A stretch of DNA of 53,779 nt from Marinovum algicola (GCF_900109145.1 NZ_FNYY01000026.1:1-53779), one strand, 5' to 3'. Positions 26,085-34,332 are shown, counted from the stretch's first letter. Numbers and translations: made by a program. The notes: generated from the sequence alone by a model not told the origin.

Positions 26085-26376
26085 CGAGAAACTCAAGCTG
26101 GCCCATCAGGGCCAGCCTTCTCCGCAGAGGCGGGGCCGCTCGGCAATGAGCAGGTGGGCGAAGCCGCAGCACAAGGCTGCGGCCCGCATGATGGGCTACT
26201 GCCTCACGCTGGGCACGTCCGGCGGATGGGTCGGATTTTCACAGTGGGCGAAGGTCCGTCTTGCGCCCGAGGAACGTGCGGCGCTGGCGTTCATGGCCTT
26301 ACGCTCGCTGGATCACGAAACCGCCTGCATGACCGCCGACGCGGCCTTGGGCTTCGAGCAATCGGAGGCGGCGTGA
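26077..26376 (+). CDS. Small protein of unknown function (99 aa)
   Basis: 99 residues from the ATG at 26077, starting inside the preceding small gene. Its stop shares a base with the start of the DUF3631 gene (TGATG). The N-terminal third is basic (QPSPQRRGRSAMSRWAKPQHK) and could bind nucleic acid; the rest is helical. Its place directly ahead of the primase/helicase-like gene suggests a role in the replication module. No family is recognised. Confidence 0.6.
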   Translation: MGNEKLKLAHQGQPSPQRRGRSAMSRWAKPQHKAAARMMGYCLTLGTSGGWVGFSQWAKVRLAPEERAALAFMALRSLDHETACMTADAALGFEQSEAA

Positions 26377-27656
26377 TGGACGGAGGTTTTGACGCTTACC
26401 TGGATGCCGGTTGCCCCGAGAAACCGGTGGACGTTCAAAAGGCTATCGCTGTCATGGCCAAGCTGTCGCCGGTCGAATACGACCAAGCGCGCGAGGCTTT
26501 CGCCAAGGAACACAAGATCCGACTGACAACGCTGGACGCTGAGGTTGAAAAGCTGCGTCCCTATGAGGACCGGAGGACGGATGGAAACTCCGACTTTGAG
26601 GAGGTCGAGCCTTGGGAACAGCCGGTCAATGGCTCTGACTTGTTGCACACGCTGGTCACGACGATTGAGCGGTTCTGCGTCCTGCCCGATCACGCGGCAC
26701 CGCTGATAGCGGCCTGGATCGTTCACGCCTGGGCACATGACGCGGCGGATATCAGTCCGGTTCTGGCTTTCACATCGCCGGAAAAACGGTGCGGCAAATC
26801 GACGGCCATGGCTGTTGTTCACGCCTTGTCACCGAAAGCAGAAATTGCGGCGAATATCACGGCGGCGGTTCTGTTCCGCCTGATCGAGAAGCACAAGCCG
26901 ACGCTGTTGATCGATGAGGCCGATACCTTCCTTGAGGAACGCATTGAAATGCGCGGCATGATCAACGGCGGGCACAACCGGCAATTGGCGTTTGTGTGGC
27001 GCTGTGAGGGCGACGACCATGAACCGAAACGGTTCAACGTCTGGGCTCCGAAGGCCGTGGCCATGATCGGCAACTTGCCGGACACGCTGGAAGACCGGGC
27101 GCTTGTCGTTCAACTCAAGCGCAAGGAGGGCAGTGAAACCGTCGAAAGAATGCGGGCCAGCCGGGTTGCCGAATTGCTTCCGGTTCGCCGAATGCTGGCG
27201 CGGTGGGTGGCAGATAATGAAATCGCGCTGGCCAATGCCGACCCTGACATGCCCGAAAGCCTGAATGACCGGGCGCAAGACAATGCACGGTGCCTGTGTG
27301 CCATTGCGGACGCGGCGGGCGGTGACTGGCCTCAAAGCATCCGCGCGGCGCTGGTGGGCATGGCCGCAGCGCGGGCCGGTGACGAACCGAAGTCCAAGGG
27401 CGTCATGCTGCTGACTGACATTGCCGACATCCTGGACCGGTGGAAGGGCGACCGGATCAAAAGTAATGATCTCGTGGCCGAACTGGTGGCGATAGACGAT
27501 GGACCGTGGGCCGTCTGGAAGGGTGGCGAGCCGATCACCACGCGCATGATTGCATCGTTGCTCAAGCCTTATGGCGTGAGACCGCAACAGGACAGAGCAT
27601 ACCGCTTCTACGCTGTCGGTGATCTGCGCGGCGCAGTGGGGAGGTACACGTCATGA
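26376..27656 (+). CDS. DUF3631 primase/helicase-like ATPase (replication protein of the island)
   Basis: 426 residues from the ATG at 26376. A Walker A segment FTSPEKRCGKSTAMAV (about 132-147), Walker B TLLIDEADTF (about 176-185) and an arginine-rich sensor region (NLPDTLEDRALVVQLKRK) mark an AAA-type NTPase. The C-terminal part (ADILDRWKGDRIKSNDLVAELVAI, then a winged-helix-like segment) is the DUF3631 domain. Such proteins are found in plasmids, prophages and islands as replication helicase/primase factors. Two iteron-like arrays follow directly downstream, supporting an initiator role. No primase catalytic motif is evident, so a separate primase could be supplied by the host or a helper phage. 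Confidence 0.88.
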   Translation: MDGGFDAYLDAGCPEKPVDVQKAIAVMAKLSPVEYDQAREAFAKEHKIRLTTLDAEVEKLRPYEDRRTDGNSDFEEVEPWEQPVNGSDLLHTLVTTIERFCVLPDHAAPLIAAWIVHAWAHDAADISPVLAFTSPEKRCGKSTAMAVVHALSPKAEIAANITAAVLFRLIEKHKPTLLIDEADTFLEERIEMRGMINGGHNRQLAFVWRCEGDDHEPKRFNVWAPKAVAMIGNLPDTLEDRALVVQLKRKEGSETVERMRASRVAELLPVRRMLARWVADNEIALANADPDMPESLNDRAQDNARCLCAIADAAGGDWPQSIRAALVGMAAARAGDEPKSKGVMLLTDIADILDRWKGDRIKSNDLVAELVAIDDGPWAVWKGGEPITTRMIASLLKPYGVRPQQDRAYRFYAVGDLRGAVGRYTS

Positions 27657-28006
27657 CGTACCTTGCCCGTCTGCCCCGAAAAAAGCGTCACAAGCGTCAC
27701 ATCCGTCACGCGGCAACGTCCCATGTGTCACACCCGTCACCAAGCGTCACGGAAAAGTCAATGAAATCAATAGGTGTGACGCTTGTGACGCTTGTGACGC
27801 TTGGAAGCGGGGTGGCAATGGGGTGCACGGCAAGTGTCACGGGATGCGTCACGCAAGCGTCACCGGAAGCCGAAGGTTGCACGAAACGCGCCCTAGCCAG
27901 CGCCATGGAAACCTTGTTTGGGCGTGGTGACATCATCGTCGGAGAACACGGAAGCGGTCAGAAAGCCAGGAAGCACATAGCACGGAAAGGTCAGTGCAAT
28001 GACTAG
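27653..28006 (+). CDS. Open frame over the GCGTCAC repeat array, doubtful protein
   Basis: 117 codons from an ATG overlapping the DUF3631 stop. The 9-base DNA repeats are read as tripeptide repeats (KRHKRHIRH, then VTLVTLVTL). No domain is seen. The overlap with the upstream gene favours translation, but the composition is better explained by a cis-acting origin. It may be both. Confidence 0.4.
   Translation: MTYLARLPRKKRHKRHIRHAATSHVSHPSPSVTEKSMKSIGVTLVTLVTLGSGVAMGCTASVTGCVTQASPEAEGCTKRALASAMETLFGRGDIIVGEHGSGQKARKHIARKGQCND
27685..27863. repeat. Iteron-like array of GCGTCAC repeats (possible replication origin, part 1)
   Basis: GCGTCAC or close variants start at 27685, 27694, 27703, 27725, 27734 and 27744 on the plus strand. 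The inverse GTGACGC starts at 27776, 27785 and 27794, and the plus orientation returns at 27834, 27846 and 27857. The period within groups is mostly 9 bases. About twelve copies occur in 180 bases, directly after the replication ATPase gene. This resembles iterons bound by an initiator; binding is inferred. Confidence 0.65.
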
Positions 28007-28014
28007 ATGTTGTG

Positions 28015-28141
28015 GGTGCAACGCAGGTGCAACACAAGGCGCAACCCCCGGTACAACCCCCCGCCAACGCCCCGCCAACGGGGGTGCAACATATACCCCT
28101 TATACCCCGTGCGTTGCACCCGCCCTCAGAGGCGGGGTGCA
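28015..28141. repeat. Second iteron-like array, GGTGCAAC repeats (possible replication origin, part 2)
   Basis: GGTGCAAC starts at 28015, 28026, 28038 (GGCGCAAC) and 28050 (GGTACAAC), a spacing of 11-12 bases, close to one helical turn. It recurs at 28083 and, inverted, as GTTGCACC at 28113-28120. An AT-containing stretch (ATATACCCCTTATA) lies between the last two. It is distinct from the upstream GCGTCAC array. Confidence 0.6.
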
Positions 28142-28192
28142 CGCACTTCCGAAGGTTTTCGCTCAAGGCAAACATTGGCGGAGAATTTGGCG

Positions 28193-28612
28193 ATGACCCG
28201 AAAAAACGGACGAAATTCGGATGGGACTTTCGCTCGCGGCAATCCCGGGAAACCTCAAGGTGCTCGCCACAAGGCTACGAAGGCCGTTCAGGATCTTCTT
28301 CAAGGTGAAGCCGAGGCGTTGACCCGGAAGGCTATCGACTTGGCTATAACCGGCGACACAACGGCACTGCGGTTGTGCTTGGAGCGGATTGCGCCGCCAC
28401 AAAAGGACGCGGCCATTTCGTTTTCCCTGCCTACCATCGAGACGATGGACGACGCGGCAAGCGCTGCGCGGGCAATTCTTCAGGCGGTTTCTTGCGGCGA
28501 GATAACCCCCATGGAAGCCGCTTCGGTCATGGCGGTGGTTGAACAGTTCCGTCGCACTCTCGAACTCACCGAAATTGAGCGCCGTATTGCGGCACTGGAG
28601 GCAACTAAATGA
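28193..28612 (+). CDS. DUF5681 protein, phage packaging-associated
   Basis: 139 residues from the ATG at 28193; an earlier in-frame ATG at 28007 would read through the iteron array. The N-terminus NGRNSDGTFARGNPGKPQGARHKATKAV is the DUF5681 signature (FxxGNPGxPxGxRxK). A helical C-terminus follows (SFSLPTIETMDDAASAARAILQAV). In prophages such proteins are commonly encoded just upstream of the large terminase, where a small-terminase-like role is suspected. Here no large terminase follows. The next gene overlaps by ATGA. Confidence 0.8.
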   Translation: MTRKNGRNSDGTFARGNPGKPQGARHKATKAVQDLLQGEAEALTRKAIDLAITGDTTALRLCLERIAPPQKDAAISFSLPTIETMDDAASAARAILQAVSCGEITPMEAASVMAVVEQFRRTLELTEIERRIAALEATK

Positions 28613-28935
28613 GCATCATCGATAAAAGGGTAAAAAAGCTGGAAGCCAAACGCTCTGACGGAAATTTCGTGTGGGTACGCGCGCCAAGTGCATGGAGCGA
28701 GGATCGTTGCAGGAGCGAAGCCAAAAGCTTGTTGCCGCAAGATTTCGTTTGGGAGGGTTGCGAGTTGAGTATCCAGCAATCGCCGGAATCTGAGCAGCTT
28801 GACGTGATCTTCGCCGGCAGCGGCAGCGAGCTAAGCGCCATCTTGAAAGAAGTCGCGCGGCGCGGCAATCGGATTACGAATGGTCGCCCGGCAGCCGGCC
28901 CTGACGCGGATGATCTGGGTGAGGGTGGCAAATGA
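28609..28935 (+). CDS. Unknown small protein (108 aa)
   Basis: 108 residues from an ATG overlapping the DUF5681 stop. It opens with a short coiled-coil-like segment (MSIIDKRVKKLEAKR) and then a mixed alpha/beta region. A similar opening (KRLGSRVENLEKTV) occurs in the next gene, suggesting both N-termini oligomerise. No family is recognised. It is part of the overlapping operon running from DUF5681 to the ejection-type protein. Confidence 0.65.
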   Translation: MSIIDKRVKKLEAKRSDGNFVWVRAPSAWSEDRCRSEAKSLLPQDFVWEGCELSIQQSPESEQLDVIFAGSGSELSAILKEVARRGNRITNGRPAAGPDADDLGEGGK

Positions 28936-29156
28936 AGCGGTTGGGCTCACGCGTCGAAAATCTCGAAAAAACAGTTGTCGCACCTCGGAGCTTTCAGATC
29001 ATCCGAACCATCTTGTGTCCGGGCGCGAGCGGTGTTTGGCGGGAGGACGTCATTTGCGTGCACACGCCAGGAGAAACATTCACAAGGCGGGAAGGCGAAA
29101 GTCATACGCAGTTTTTCGAAAGAGTTGATCAAATCAGCAAGGGGGCGGCGAAGTGA
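28932..29156 (+). CDS. Unknown small protein (74 aa)
   Basis: 74 residues from an ATG overlapping the upstream stop (ATGA); its own stop overlaps the GTG of the next gene. The N-terminal helix resembles that of the preceding protein. No domain is recognised. Tight coupling on both sides supports it as a real gene. Confidence 0.65.
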   Translation: MKRLGSRVENLEKTVVAPRSFQIIRTILCPGASGVWREDVICVHTPGETFTRREGESHTQFFERVDQISKGAAK

Positions 29157-31234
29157 GCAACGCGAGTTACGAGGAATTGATGGGGGCCGCGCGACGTGCA
29201 GACCGTGCCGGCGACGTCCGTGCTGCGCGGCGGTTTTTGGAGCTTGCGGCGGAAAAGAAACGGCAACGCCAACCTCTCGATGAGGAATTGCGCAAAGCCG
29301 CGCTTGTTGCCCTTGCGCGCAAGAAGCTGGCAGAAAAGCAGGCGGCCAAGACCCAGGGCCCGCCGGAGCCGCCGGAAGGCTATTTCATGGATCCTGTCAC
29401 CGGGGCTATGACTTCGCGCGAGCTTCTGAAAAACCGCATCGAGCCGAGCCGCAGACGCGCAGCCGCCGGGGGCGCGTTTCAAGGGGCAACGTTCCAGTGG
29501 GGTGATGAGGCTCTCGGACTGGCGGGCGGCAGTGAGGATGATCGCCGGTTCAACCGGGAATTCGCCCGCGCGGCTCTGGAAAAAGACAGTGAGGCCTATC
29601 CTTGGACCTCGGGCGGCGCGGAAATTGCGGGGGCGATCACCTCAGCCATGGCCACAGCGCCGCTGACAGCGGCGAAAACGGGCCTCGGGCTGCTGGCGCG
29701 CGGCGTGGGTCTCGGGGCGGCGGAAGGCGCCCTGTACGGCTCTGGTCGCGGCGAGGGCGCTGAGGATCGGGGCGAAAAGGCGATGGACGACGCGGCGATG
29801 GGCGGGCTCTTGGGGGCGGTTGCTCCCAAGGCGATATCTTCGGCCCGGCACGTTTATGGGCTCGGTCGCGGTCTGCTTTCGAGCATTGCCGATGTTCCCG
29901 ACCACGTGCGCGCGAACGCAGCCATTGCCAAGACGATCAATCGCAGCGGTAAATCCGCCGATGAGGTCGCGCAGGAGGTGGCGCAAGCCGCCCTTGAGGG
30001 CCAGCCGGAATTCCGGGCCATGGACGCCATGGGGGACGCTGGCGCGCGCCGAGCTTCTGGCATTGCGCGCTCTGCGGATGGTGAAGCATCGAGGATCACC
30101 GAGTTTCTGGAGCGGCGGCAGATGGATCAGGGCAGCCGGGTGGCAAGGTTCATCGAAGAGGGCTTTGACACCGGCGGCGATACTGCGGCCAAGCGGGAAG
30201 CGGCCTTGATCAAGATGCGCAGCGACACGGCGAATGCGGCCTACGACGCGGCCCGTGATGCTGCCGGCCCGGTGGATGTGCGTGGCGCTATCGACGTGAT
30301 CAATGCGCGTATCGGAGGCATGGCGAACAGCGGGGTTGCAGGAGACGGGATCGACGGCAGGCTATCGCGCGTTCTCAACCGCCTTGAGGCGAATGCATCG
30401 TCTCTCGGGCAGGGTGAGACGCGCCGCACGCTGAGCGACTTTGACCGGGTGCTTGGCGTCAAGCAGGACGTGGGTGACATGATGGGCGAGGCGCTGCGTG
30501 CTGGCCGCAACAACGAATACCGTGAACTCAAGAAGGTGCATGACGCGCTCGACAAGGCGCTTGAGACCGGATCGGACGCCTACCGGGCAGCAAATGACGG
30601 GTTCGCCAAGGCGAGCCGGGAGATTGACGCGATTTCACAGGGGGCCGAGATGAGCCGGCCTGGTGCGCGGGCTGACGACACCGTTGCACGCTTCCGGTCC
30701 ATGACGCCCGAACAGCAGGCACAGGCCCGCGTGGGCTATGCGGATCGGGCGCTTGCCAAGATAGAAGCCAACCCGTCGCCCACGGCTGACCGCTCAAAGC
30801 CGTTCCGAAGCACCAAGGGGGCGGCAGAGGCACGGGCAATGGCGGTCAACCCTGACACCTTCACCAACCGGATGCATCGCGAAGGCGCGATGTGGAACAC
30901 GCAGAACAAGGCGATTCAGGGCAGCCGGACGGCGCAAAACCAAGCCGACATCGATGAAGTCGGGCAGGCGGCGGCGGGCTTGCCGTCAGTTATGCGCAGC
31001 GCCGGCAACCTGAGCTTCGGGGATGCGGCGGCGTCGATCCTGCGCCCGGTCATGGACGCCACGGTTGGCATGAACAACAAGACACGAACGCTGATTGCCC
31101 AAGCGCTGATGTCGGACAATCCGAAAGAAGCCCTGAACATCGCGATCAGGCAGGAAATGGGCGCTGAGCAGCGTCAGCGTCTCATTTCAGCCATTGCGCG
31201 CAGTGCTGGGCTGCGGGTCAACGCGCAAGAATAA
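29153..31234 (+). CDS. Large phage DNA ejection/injection-type protein
   Basis: 693 residues from a GTG (GTGA overlap). The N-terminus is charged and helical (residues 1-65). A long Ala/Gly-rich hydrophobic stretch follows at about 150-225 (AEIAGAITSAMATAPLTAAK and the GLGLLARGVGLGAAEGAL region). The remainder is a helical Ala/Gln/Arg-rich body. This composition resembles virion internal proteins delivered with DNA by podovirus-like phages (P22 gp16/gp20 type) and is common in alphaproteobacterial prophages as an ejection protein. No catalytic motif is seen. It is the only virion-like protein of the element. Confidence 0.6.
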   Translation: MSNASYEELMGAARRADRAGDVRAARRFLELAAEKKRQRQPLDEELRKAALVALARKKLAEKQAAKTQGPPEPPEGYFMDPVTGAMTSRELLKNRIEPSRRRAAAGGAFQGATFQWGDEALGLAGGSEDDRRFNREFARAALEKDSEAYPWTSGGAEIAGAITSAMATAPLTAAKTGLGLLARGVGLGAAEGALYGSGRGEGAEDRGEKAMDDAAMGGLLGAVAPKAISSARHVYGLGRGLLSSIADVPDHVRANAAIAKTINRSGKSADEVAQEVAQAALEGQPEFRAMDAMGDAGARRASGIARSADGEASRITEFLERRQMDQGSRVARFIEEGFDTGGDTAAKREAALIKMRSDTANAAYDAARDAAGPVDVRGAIDVINARIGGMANSGVAGDGIDGRLSRVLNRLEANASSLGQGETRRTLSDFDRVLGVKQDVGDMMGEALRAGRNNEYRELKKVHDALDKALETGSDAYRAANDGFAKASREIDAISQGAEMSRPGARADDTVARFRSMTPEQQAQARVGYADRALAKIEANPSPTADRSKPFRSTKGAAEARAMAVNPDTFTNRMHREGAMWNTQNKAIQGSRTAQNQADIDEVGQAAAGLPSVMRSAGNLSFGDAAASILRPVMDATVGMNNKTRTLIAQALMSDNPKEALNIAIRQEMGAEQRQRLISAIARSAGLRVNAQE

Positions 31235-31352
31235 GCGGAACCGGGAGCTGCTACAACCACGCGGCCGTCGGGCCCTTCTTCAAAACGATCAAGTCTAGTG
31301 TTCTTTGAGCAGCGCTAGCTTAATCAGGGCAAACTAATTCCACTTAGCGCCG

Positions 31353-32348
31353 TTAATTATTTAGCGAGTAAATTACCTTTCGGGCAATATCTTCATTCTT
31401 TTGACTGCGTCCGGCGCCGGGGCTTCCGCTGTAGTTTTCGTCAAAAACGAGTAGCGTGTAGATCACGTCAGGCCCTGAGAAGAATTTTGTGAGATAGGTT
31501 TCCGATTGTCCGGCGGGCGCATTACAGACCATCCGAAGTTCTCTCGCCTGATGGTTATCGTCGAGCGAGATGCCGCGTGAACTAGTGGCGTAGTCTCCAT
31601 TGCAGCCCTGAGCGATAAACTGGGTGTCGTCCGGGTCACTTTCACGCAGGTCATCTATAGTGACATCGCTCACAATCAATGAAAAGCCCGCGACGCCACT
31701 TTCGTCTGCTTCCCAGGCCACCGCGTTGCTCCATCCGCGTTCGGATAGCTCAGACTCTGATAGGAACCGGAAATCGTTTGCGCCTAACTCGGATATCACC
31801 ATCGTAGCCAGTTGAAACAAGACTGTTTTGTCGCTTGTTGCGGTTGCTTTGGGCGCTGCGGCATAATCAAAGTTTCGGAGCGCACATCGGCGCGCGGCTT
31901 CCAGTGCACGATACGTACCTTTGAGGCTGTACGGGGTAACTGTGCCGAGGGCTTCGATATTGAGATAATGACCCTTCTTAAAAGCGTCCATGGCGGCGTC
32001 AAAGTCCCTAATGTTAAGGATCGCGAAGCTTGAATCTATCGCGCTAGCATTTCCGTAGAATGGGCGTCGGCGGTCGACATAGAGGGCGACAGGGAAAGTT
32101 TGGCCGGCAGTCAGCCCCAGATTTCCGGAGACGCCGACGGTCACGGATGCGTCAAAGTTGATCGAAAAATGTAAGGTACTTCCATGATTATAGGCCGCAG
32201 AAATCGCGCAGTGCGAAAATTTCCCTGTGAGGTCGTTGGTGTATGCTGCACCGGACCAGTTCCCATGTCCAAACGATGATCTAGGTATTTCCTCAGCGGC
32301 AGCTTGAGCCGATAGCAGCACCACGGCGAAAAAGGACGCAATTCTCAT
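31353..32348 (-). CDS. Secreted protein of unknown function (AT-rich cargo)
   Basis: 331 residues from the ATG at 32348, with RBS GGAGGA directly upstream; an ATG 18 bases earlier is less well placed. A Sec signal peptide (MRIASFFAVVLLSAQAAAEE) is clear. The mature part is beta-rich with about five cysteines and no recognised domain. Base composition is far AT-richer than the rest of the island and the chromosome, and it is transcribed against its neighbours, as expected of a recently acquired moron gene. Its start abuts the broken end of a ParB-like gene. Confidence 0.75.
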   Translation of the reverse strand: MRIASFFAVVLLSAQAAAEEIPRSSFGHGNWSGAAYTNDLTGKFSHCAISAAYNHGSTLHFSINFDASVTVGVSGNLGLTAGQTFPVALYVDRRRPFYGNASAIDSSFAILNIRDFDAAMDAFKKGHYLNIEALGTVTPYSLKGTYRALEAARRCALRNFDYAAAPKATATSDKTVLFQLATMVISELGANDFRFLSESELSERGWSNAVAWEADESGVAGFSLIVSDVTIDDLRESDPDDTQFIAQGCNGDYATSSRGISLDDNHQARELRMVCNAPAGQSETYLTKFFSGPDVIYTLLVFDENYSGSPGAGRSQKNEDIARKVIYSLNN

Positions 32349-32730
32349 GACAATTCCTCCGATCACATCTGGAAGGCTACATCGCGCTCAACGTTCTGTC
32401 CATTTTCTGATGCGGTCGGAATTGACCCCGACGCAGATGGCCGAACACCTCGCGAAGCGTAAGGAGCTTTGGGCGGCCAGGAATAACGCGAACACTGTTC
32501 GCGAAAAGCCCGGTAGACCGAAAGGGTTTGCGGGGGAAACATCCGACGCGACCGGTGTATCCGCTCGGCATGTTCAAAAGGCAGTCGCCCGCGCCTCCGG
32601 CGTCACCGAGGAAGCCCGTGACGCCATTCGGGGCACCGACATGGACAAGGGCACGGTGCTGGACGAGTTGCGCCGCGTGGCCCCTGAGCGCCAGCTAGAT
32701 GTGAGCGAAATGCGGCAGTTTGCACGCTGA
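32347..32730 (+). pseudogene. C-terminal fragment of a ParB-like protein
   Basis: The frame encodes a clear ParB/Srx-type C-terminal half from about 32413: SELTPTQMAEHLAKRKELW, then VSARHVQKAVARASG (helix-turn-helix), GTDMDKGTVLDELRRV. The N-terminal nuclease/CTP-binding half is missing; the frame before it is unrelated sequence next to the divergent secreted-protein gene. It looks truncated by that insertion. A short product could still be made from the ATG at 32347. Confidence 0.65.
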
Positions 32731-32747
32731 CCGCTTCCTAGCTCTGG

Positions 32748-32990
32748 TCAGTCTTGCTCCGCCTTGTTCAGCGCCACGCCCGGCCCGGCGGCAACCTGCC
32801 CGCTGTCAAGGAACTGGATGCCCTTGTCTTCGAGGGCTTTGCGGATCGCTTCGGCGCTGGAGTGTTGCAACCCCCCCTTTTCGGTCTCGAAGCGGTTGAT
32901 TGTCGTGAAGGAAACTCCGGCGATTTCCGCTAATTCCCGTGTTCCAAGTCGGAGGGCATTTCTCGCCATTCGAAGTTGCTCGGGCGTCAC
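32748..32990 (-). CDS. Xre-family repressor-like HTH regulator
   Basis: 80 residues from a GTG at 32990, with GAGG about 8 bases ahead. The whole protein is a helix-turn-helix of the Xre/Cro type: QLRMARNALRLGTRELAEIA, GVSFTTINRFETEKG, then AEAIRKALEDKGIQFLDSG. It is divergent from the operon at 33094, and the 103-base gap contains a strong promoter and an inverted repeat. It probably keeps the island's early operon silent. Confidence 0.88.
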   Translation of the reverse strand: MTPEQLRMARNALRLGTRELAEIAGVSFTTINRFETEKGGLQHSSAEAIRKALEDKGIQFLDSGQVAAGPGVALNKAEQD

Positions 32991-33009
32991 GTGATTACCT
33001 CGTTAGTAT

Positions 33010-33070
33010 TTTTGCTTACTGTGTATTGACAGTGGCCTGCATGGTTCTTATTTATACCCTGTAAGCAAAA
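33010..33070. promoter_or_regulatory. Divergent promoter with inverted-repeat operator for the Xre switch
   Basis: TTTTGCTTAC (33010-33019) and its exact reverse complement GTAAGCAAAA (33061-33070) flank a sigma-70 promoter reading rightward: TTGACA at 33026-33031, 17-base spacer, TATTTA at 33049-33054. The half-sites lie on both sides of the promoter, so a repressor bound to both would block it. Confidence 0.65.
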
Positions 33071-33093
33071 TGCGAACAAGGTAAGGAAACGTC

Positions 33094-33663
33094 ATGACTG
33101 TCCAAGCCACCGAATTTAGCCGTTCCTGGATCATGAGCCGCGCTTGGCACTACGTCCGCATCTGGCGTTGCGCCCCCACGGCGGGCACCCTGTCCCGCGC
33201 TTTGAAATACGCTTGGGGTGACATGAAGGCCCGGATGCAGGGCCTGCGCCTGACGGATGAATTGAGCGGCAATGATCAAGAGCTTGCCGCGCTCGAAGCG
33301 AAGGAATTCACCACGGCAGCCGAGCGGGACCGCATTGGGTTTCTGCGCACCGCCGTCGCTCACGAAAAGTCCGAAGGCGACTATGCCGAAAAGCGGGGGC
33401 TGATCGAAGCCGCCCCCTGCACCGTCACGTTCATCAAGGCAGACGGGACGCGGCGCATCATGCGGACCGAGCCGGGCAGGCTGATTGCCAAGGGCGACAA
33501 AGCCACCCGTGCGGGCCAGCGTGCCACCAAGACACGCAAAGCTCGCCACCCGAACCTGTTGCCCGTCTGGGACGCTGAGGCGCAGGCTCCGCGTTCCGTG
33601 AATCTCGCTACTGTCACGCGCGTTGTCGTTGACGGCAGCACACATGAATTCCGGGCCAACTGA
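33094..33663 (+). CDS. DUF2693-like SH3-barrel protein, first gene of the early operon
   Basis: 189 residues. The C-terminal half (CTVTFIKADGTRRIMR ... HPNLLPVWDAEAQAPRSVNL) matches the DUF2693/SH3-like beta-barrel found in phages and plasmids, thought to bind nucleic acid or protein. The N-terminus (SRAWHYVRIWRCA ... LSRALKYAWGDMK) has the Trp-rich helical motif common in small prophage proteins. It lies directly after the Xre-controlled promoter. The role is unknown. Confidence 0.7.
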   Translation: MTVQATEFSRSWIMSRAWHYVRIWRCAPTAGTLSRALKYAWGDMKARMQGLRLTDELSGNDQELAALEAKEFTTAAERDRIGFLRTAVAHEKSEGDYAEKRGLIEAAPCTVTFIKADGTRRIMRTEPGRLIAKGDKATRAGQRATKTRKARHPNLLPVWDAEAQAPRSVNLATVTRVVVDGSTHEFRAN

Positions 33664-33694
33664 GGCCCGGGACTGACCAAGGGAGAACCTGACA

Positions 33695-34093
33695 ATGACC
33701 AAGCCGAATCCCGCCACCGCGAAAGCCTACGGGTTGTCGCGCCGAAACCTTCTGGCTGCTGTGCCTGCGGTAGCAATCGCCCCGGCAGCAGCAGCGGTTG
33801 CTGCACCTGGCGCGCAGGATAAGCATCCGCAATGGCTGGCAGAGTATTACGAAACACAACGCGTCTGGGAACTGGCGGAGGAAGACACGCCAAGAGAAGA
33901 ATTTCTGTTCGAGCTCTGGCACGAAATGCAGCGGCAATTTTGCAGAACGCGCGCAACGACAATTGAGGGCATCGCAGCCCAAGCTGAGTGGCTGGTCCAT
34001 GATGCTGAGGACTACTGGGCCTGCGAGGACCAGAGGATCCTAGTTGAGAACATCTTGGCGGCACTGCAAGGGCTGATGGAGGCGGACGCATGA
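33695..34093 (+). CDS. Unknown protein with twin-arginine-like signal (132 aa)
   Basis: 132 residues. The N-terminus GLSRRNLLAAVPAVAIAPAA is a twin-arginine signal followed by a hydrophobic run and an AAP-type cleavage site. The mature part is small, acidic and helical with several tryptophans. No domain is recognised. The next gene overlaps its stop (ATGA). Confidence 0.65.
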   Translation: MTKPNPATAKAYGLSRRNLLAAVPAVAIAPAAAAVAAPGAQDKHPQWLAEYYETQRVWELAEEDTPREEFLFELWHEMQRQFCRTRATTIEGIAAQAEWLVHDAEDYWACEDQRILVENILAALQGLMEADA

Positions 34094-34332
34094 AAAAGTC
34101 GGCTTACTTTCGACGGGAACGCGACGAACTGGACGCGACCGTTTCTGACCTCGAAAACCTGATCGACGCGCAACAATGCGTTGTGTGGGAACTCATCAAC
34201 CTGCAAGCCGAGCCCGGCTCGGAGATTGACCGCCTTCGCAATGCGATGGTCGGGATTGCAAATGCCATGGCGAGCCGCGTGCGAGCAGAACATGCACGGC
34301 CGGACAGAGGGCGGAGGGCAGACGCAGCGTGA
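34090..34332 (+). CDS. Unknown small helical protein (80 aa)
   Basis: 80 residues from an ATG overlapping the upstream stop. It is a charged, coiled-coil-like protein (FRRERDELDATVSDLENLID) with an Arg-rich tail. Its stop overlaps a further small frame at 34332. No family is recognised. Confidence 0.55.
   Translation: MKKSAYFRRERDELDATVSDLENLIDAQQCVVWELINLQAEPGSEIDRLRNAMVGIANAMASRVRAEHARPDRGRRADAA

Noticed and set aside
27685-28141. A possible CRISPR array
   Set aside because: The repeats are 7-9 bases with 9-12 base spacing and both orientations, unlike 24-37 base CRISPR repeats with unique spacers; no cas genes are present.
28007-28192. N-terminal extension of the DUF5681 protein through the GGTGCAAC array
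   Set aside because: The extension is Arg/Pro-rich repeat translation, and the family starts at the downstream ATG with its own RBS.
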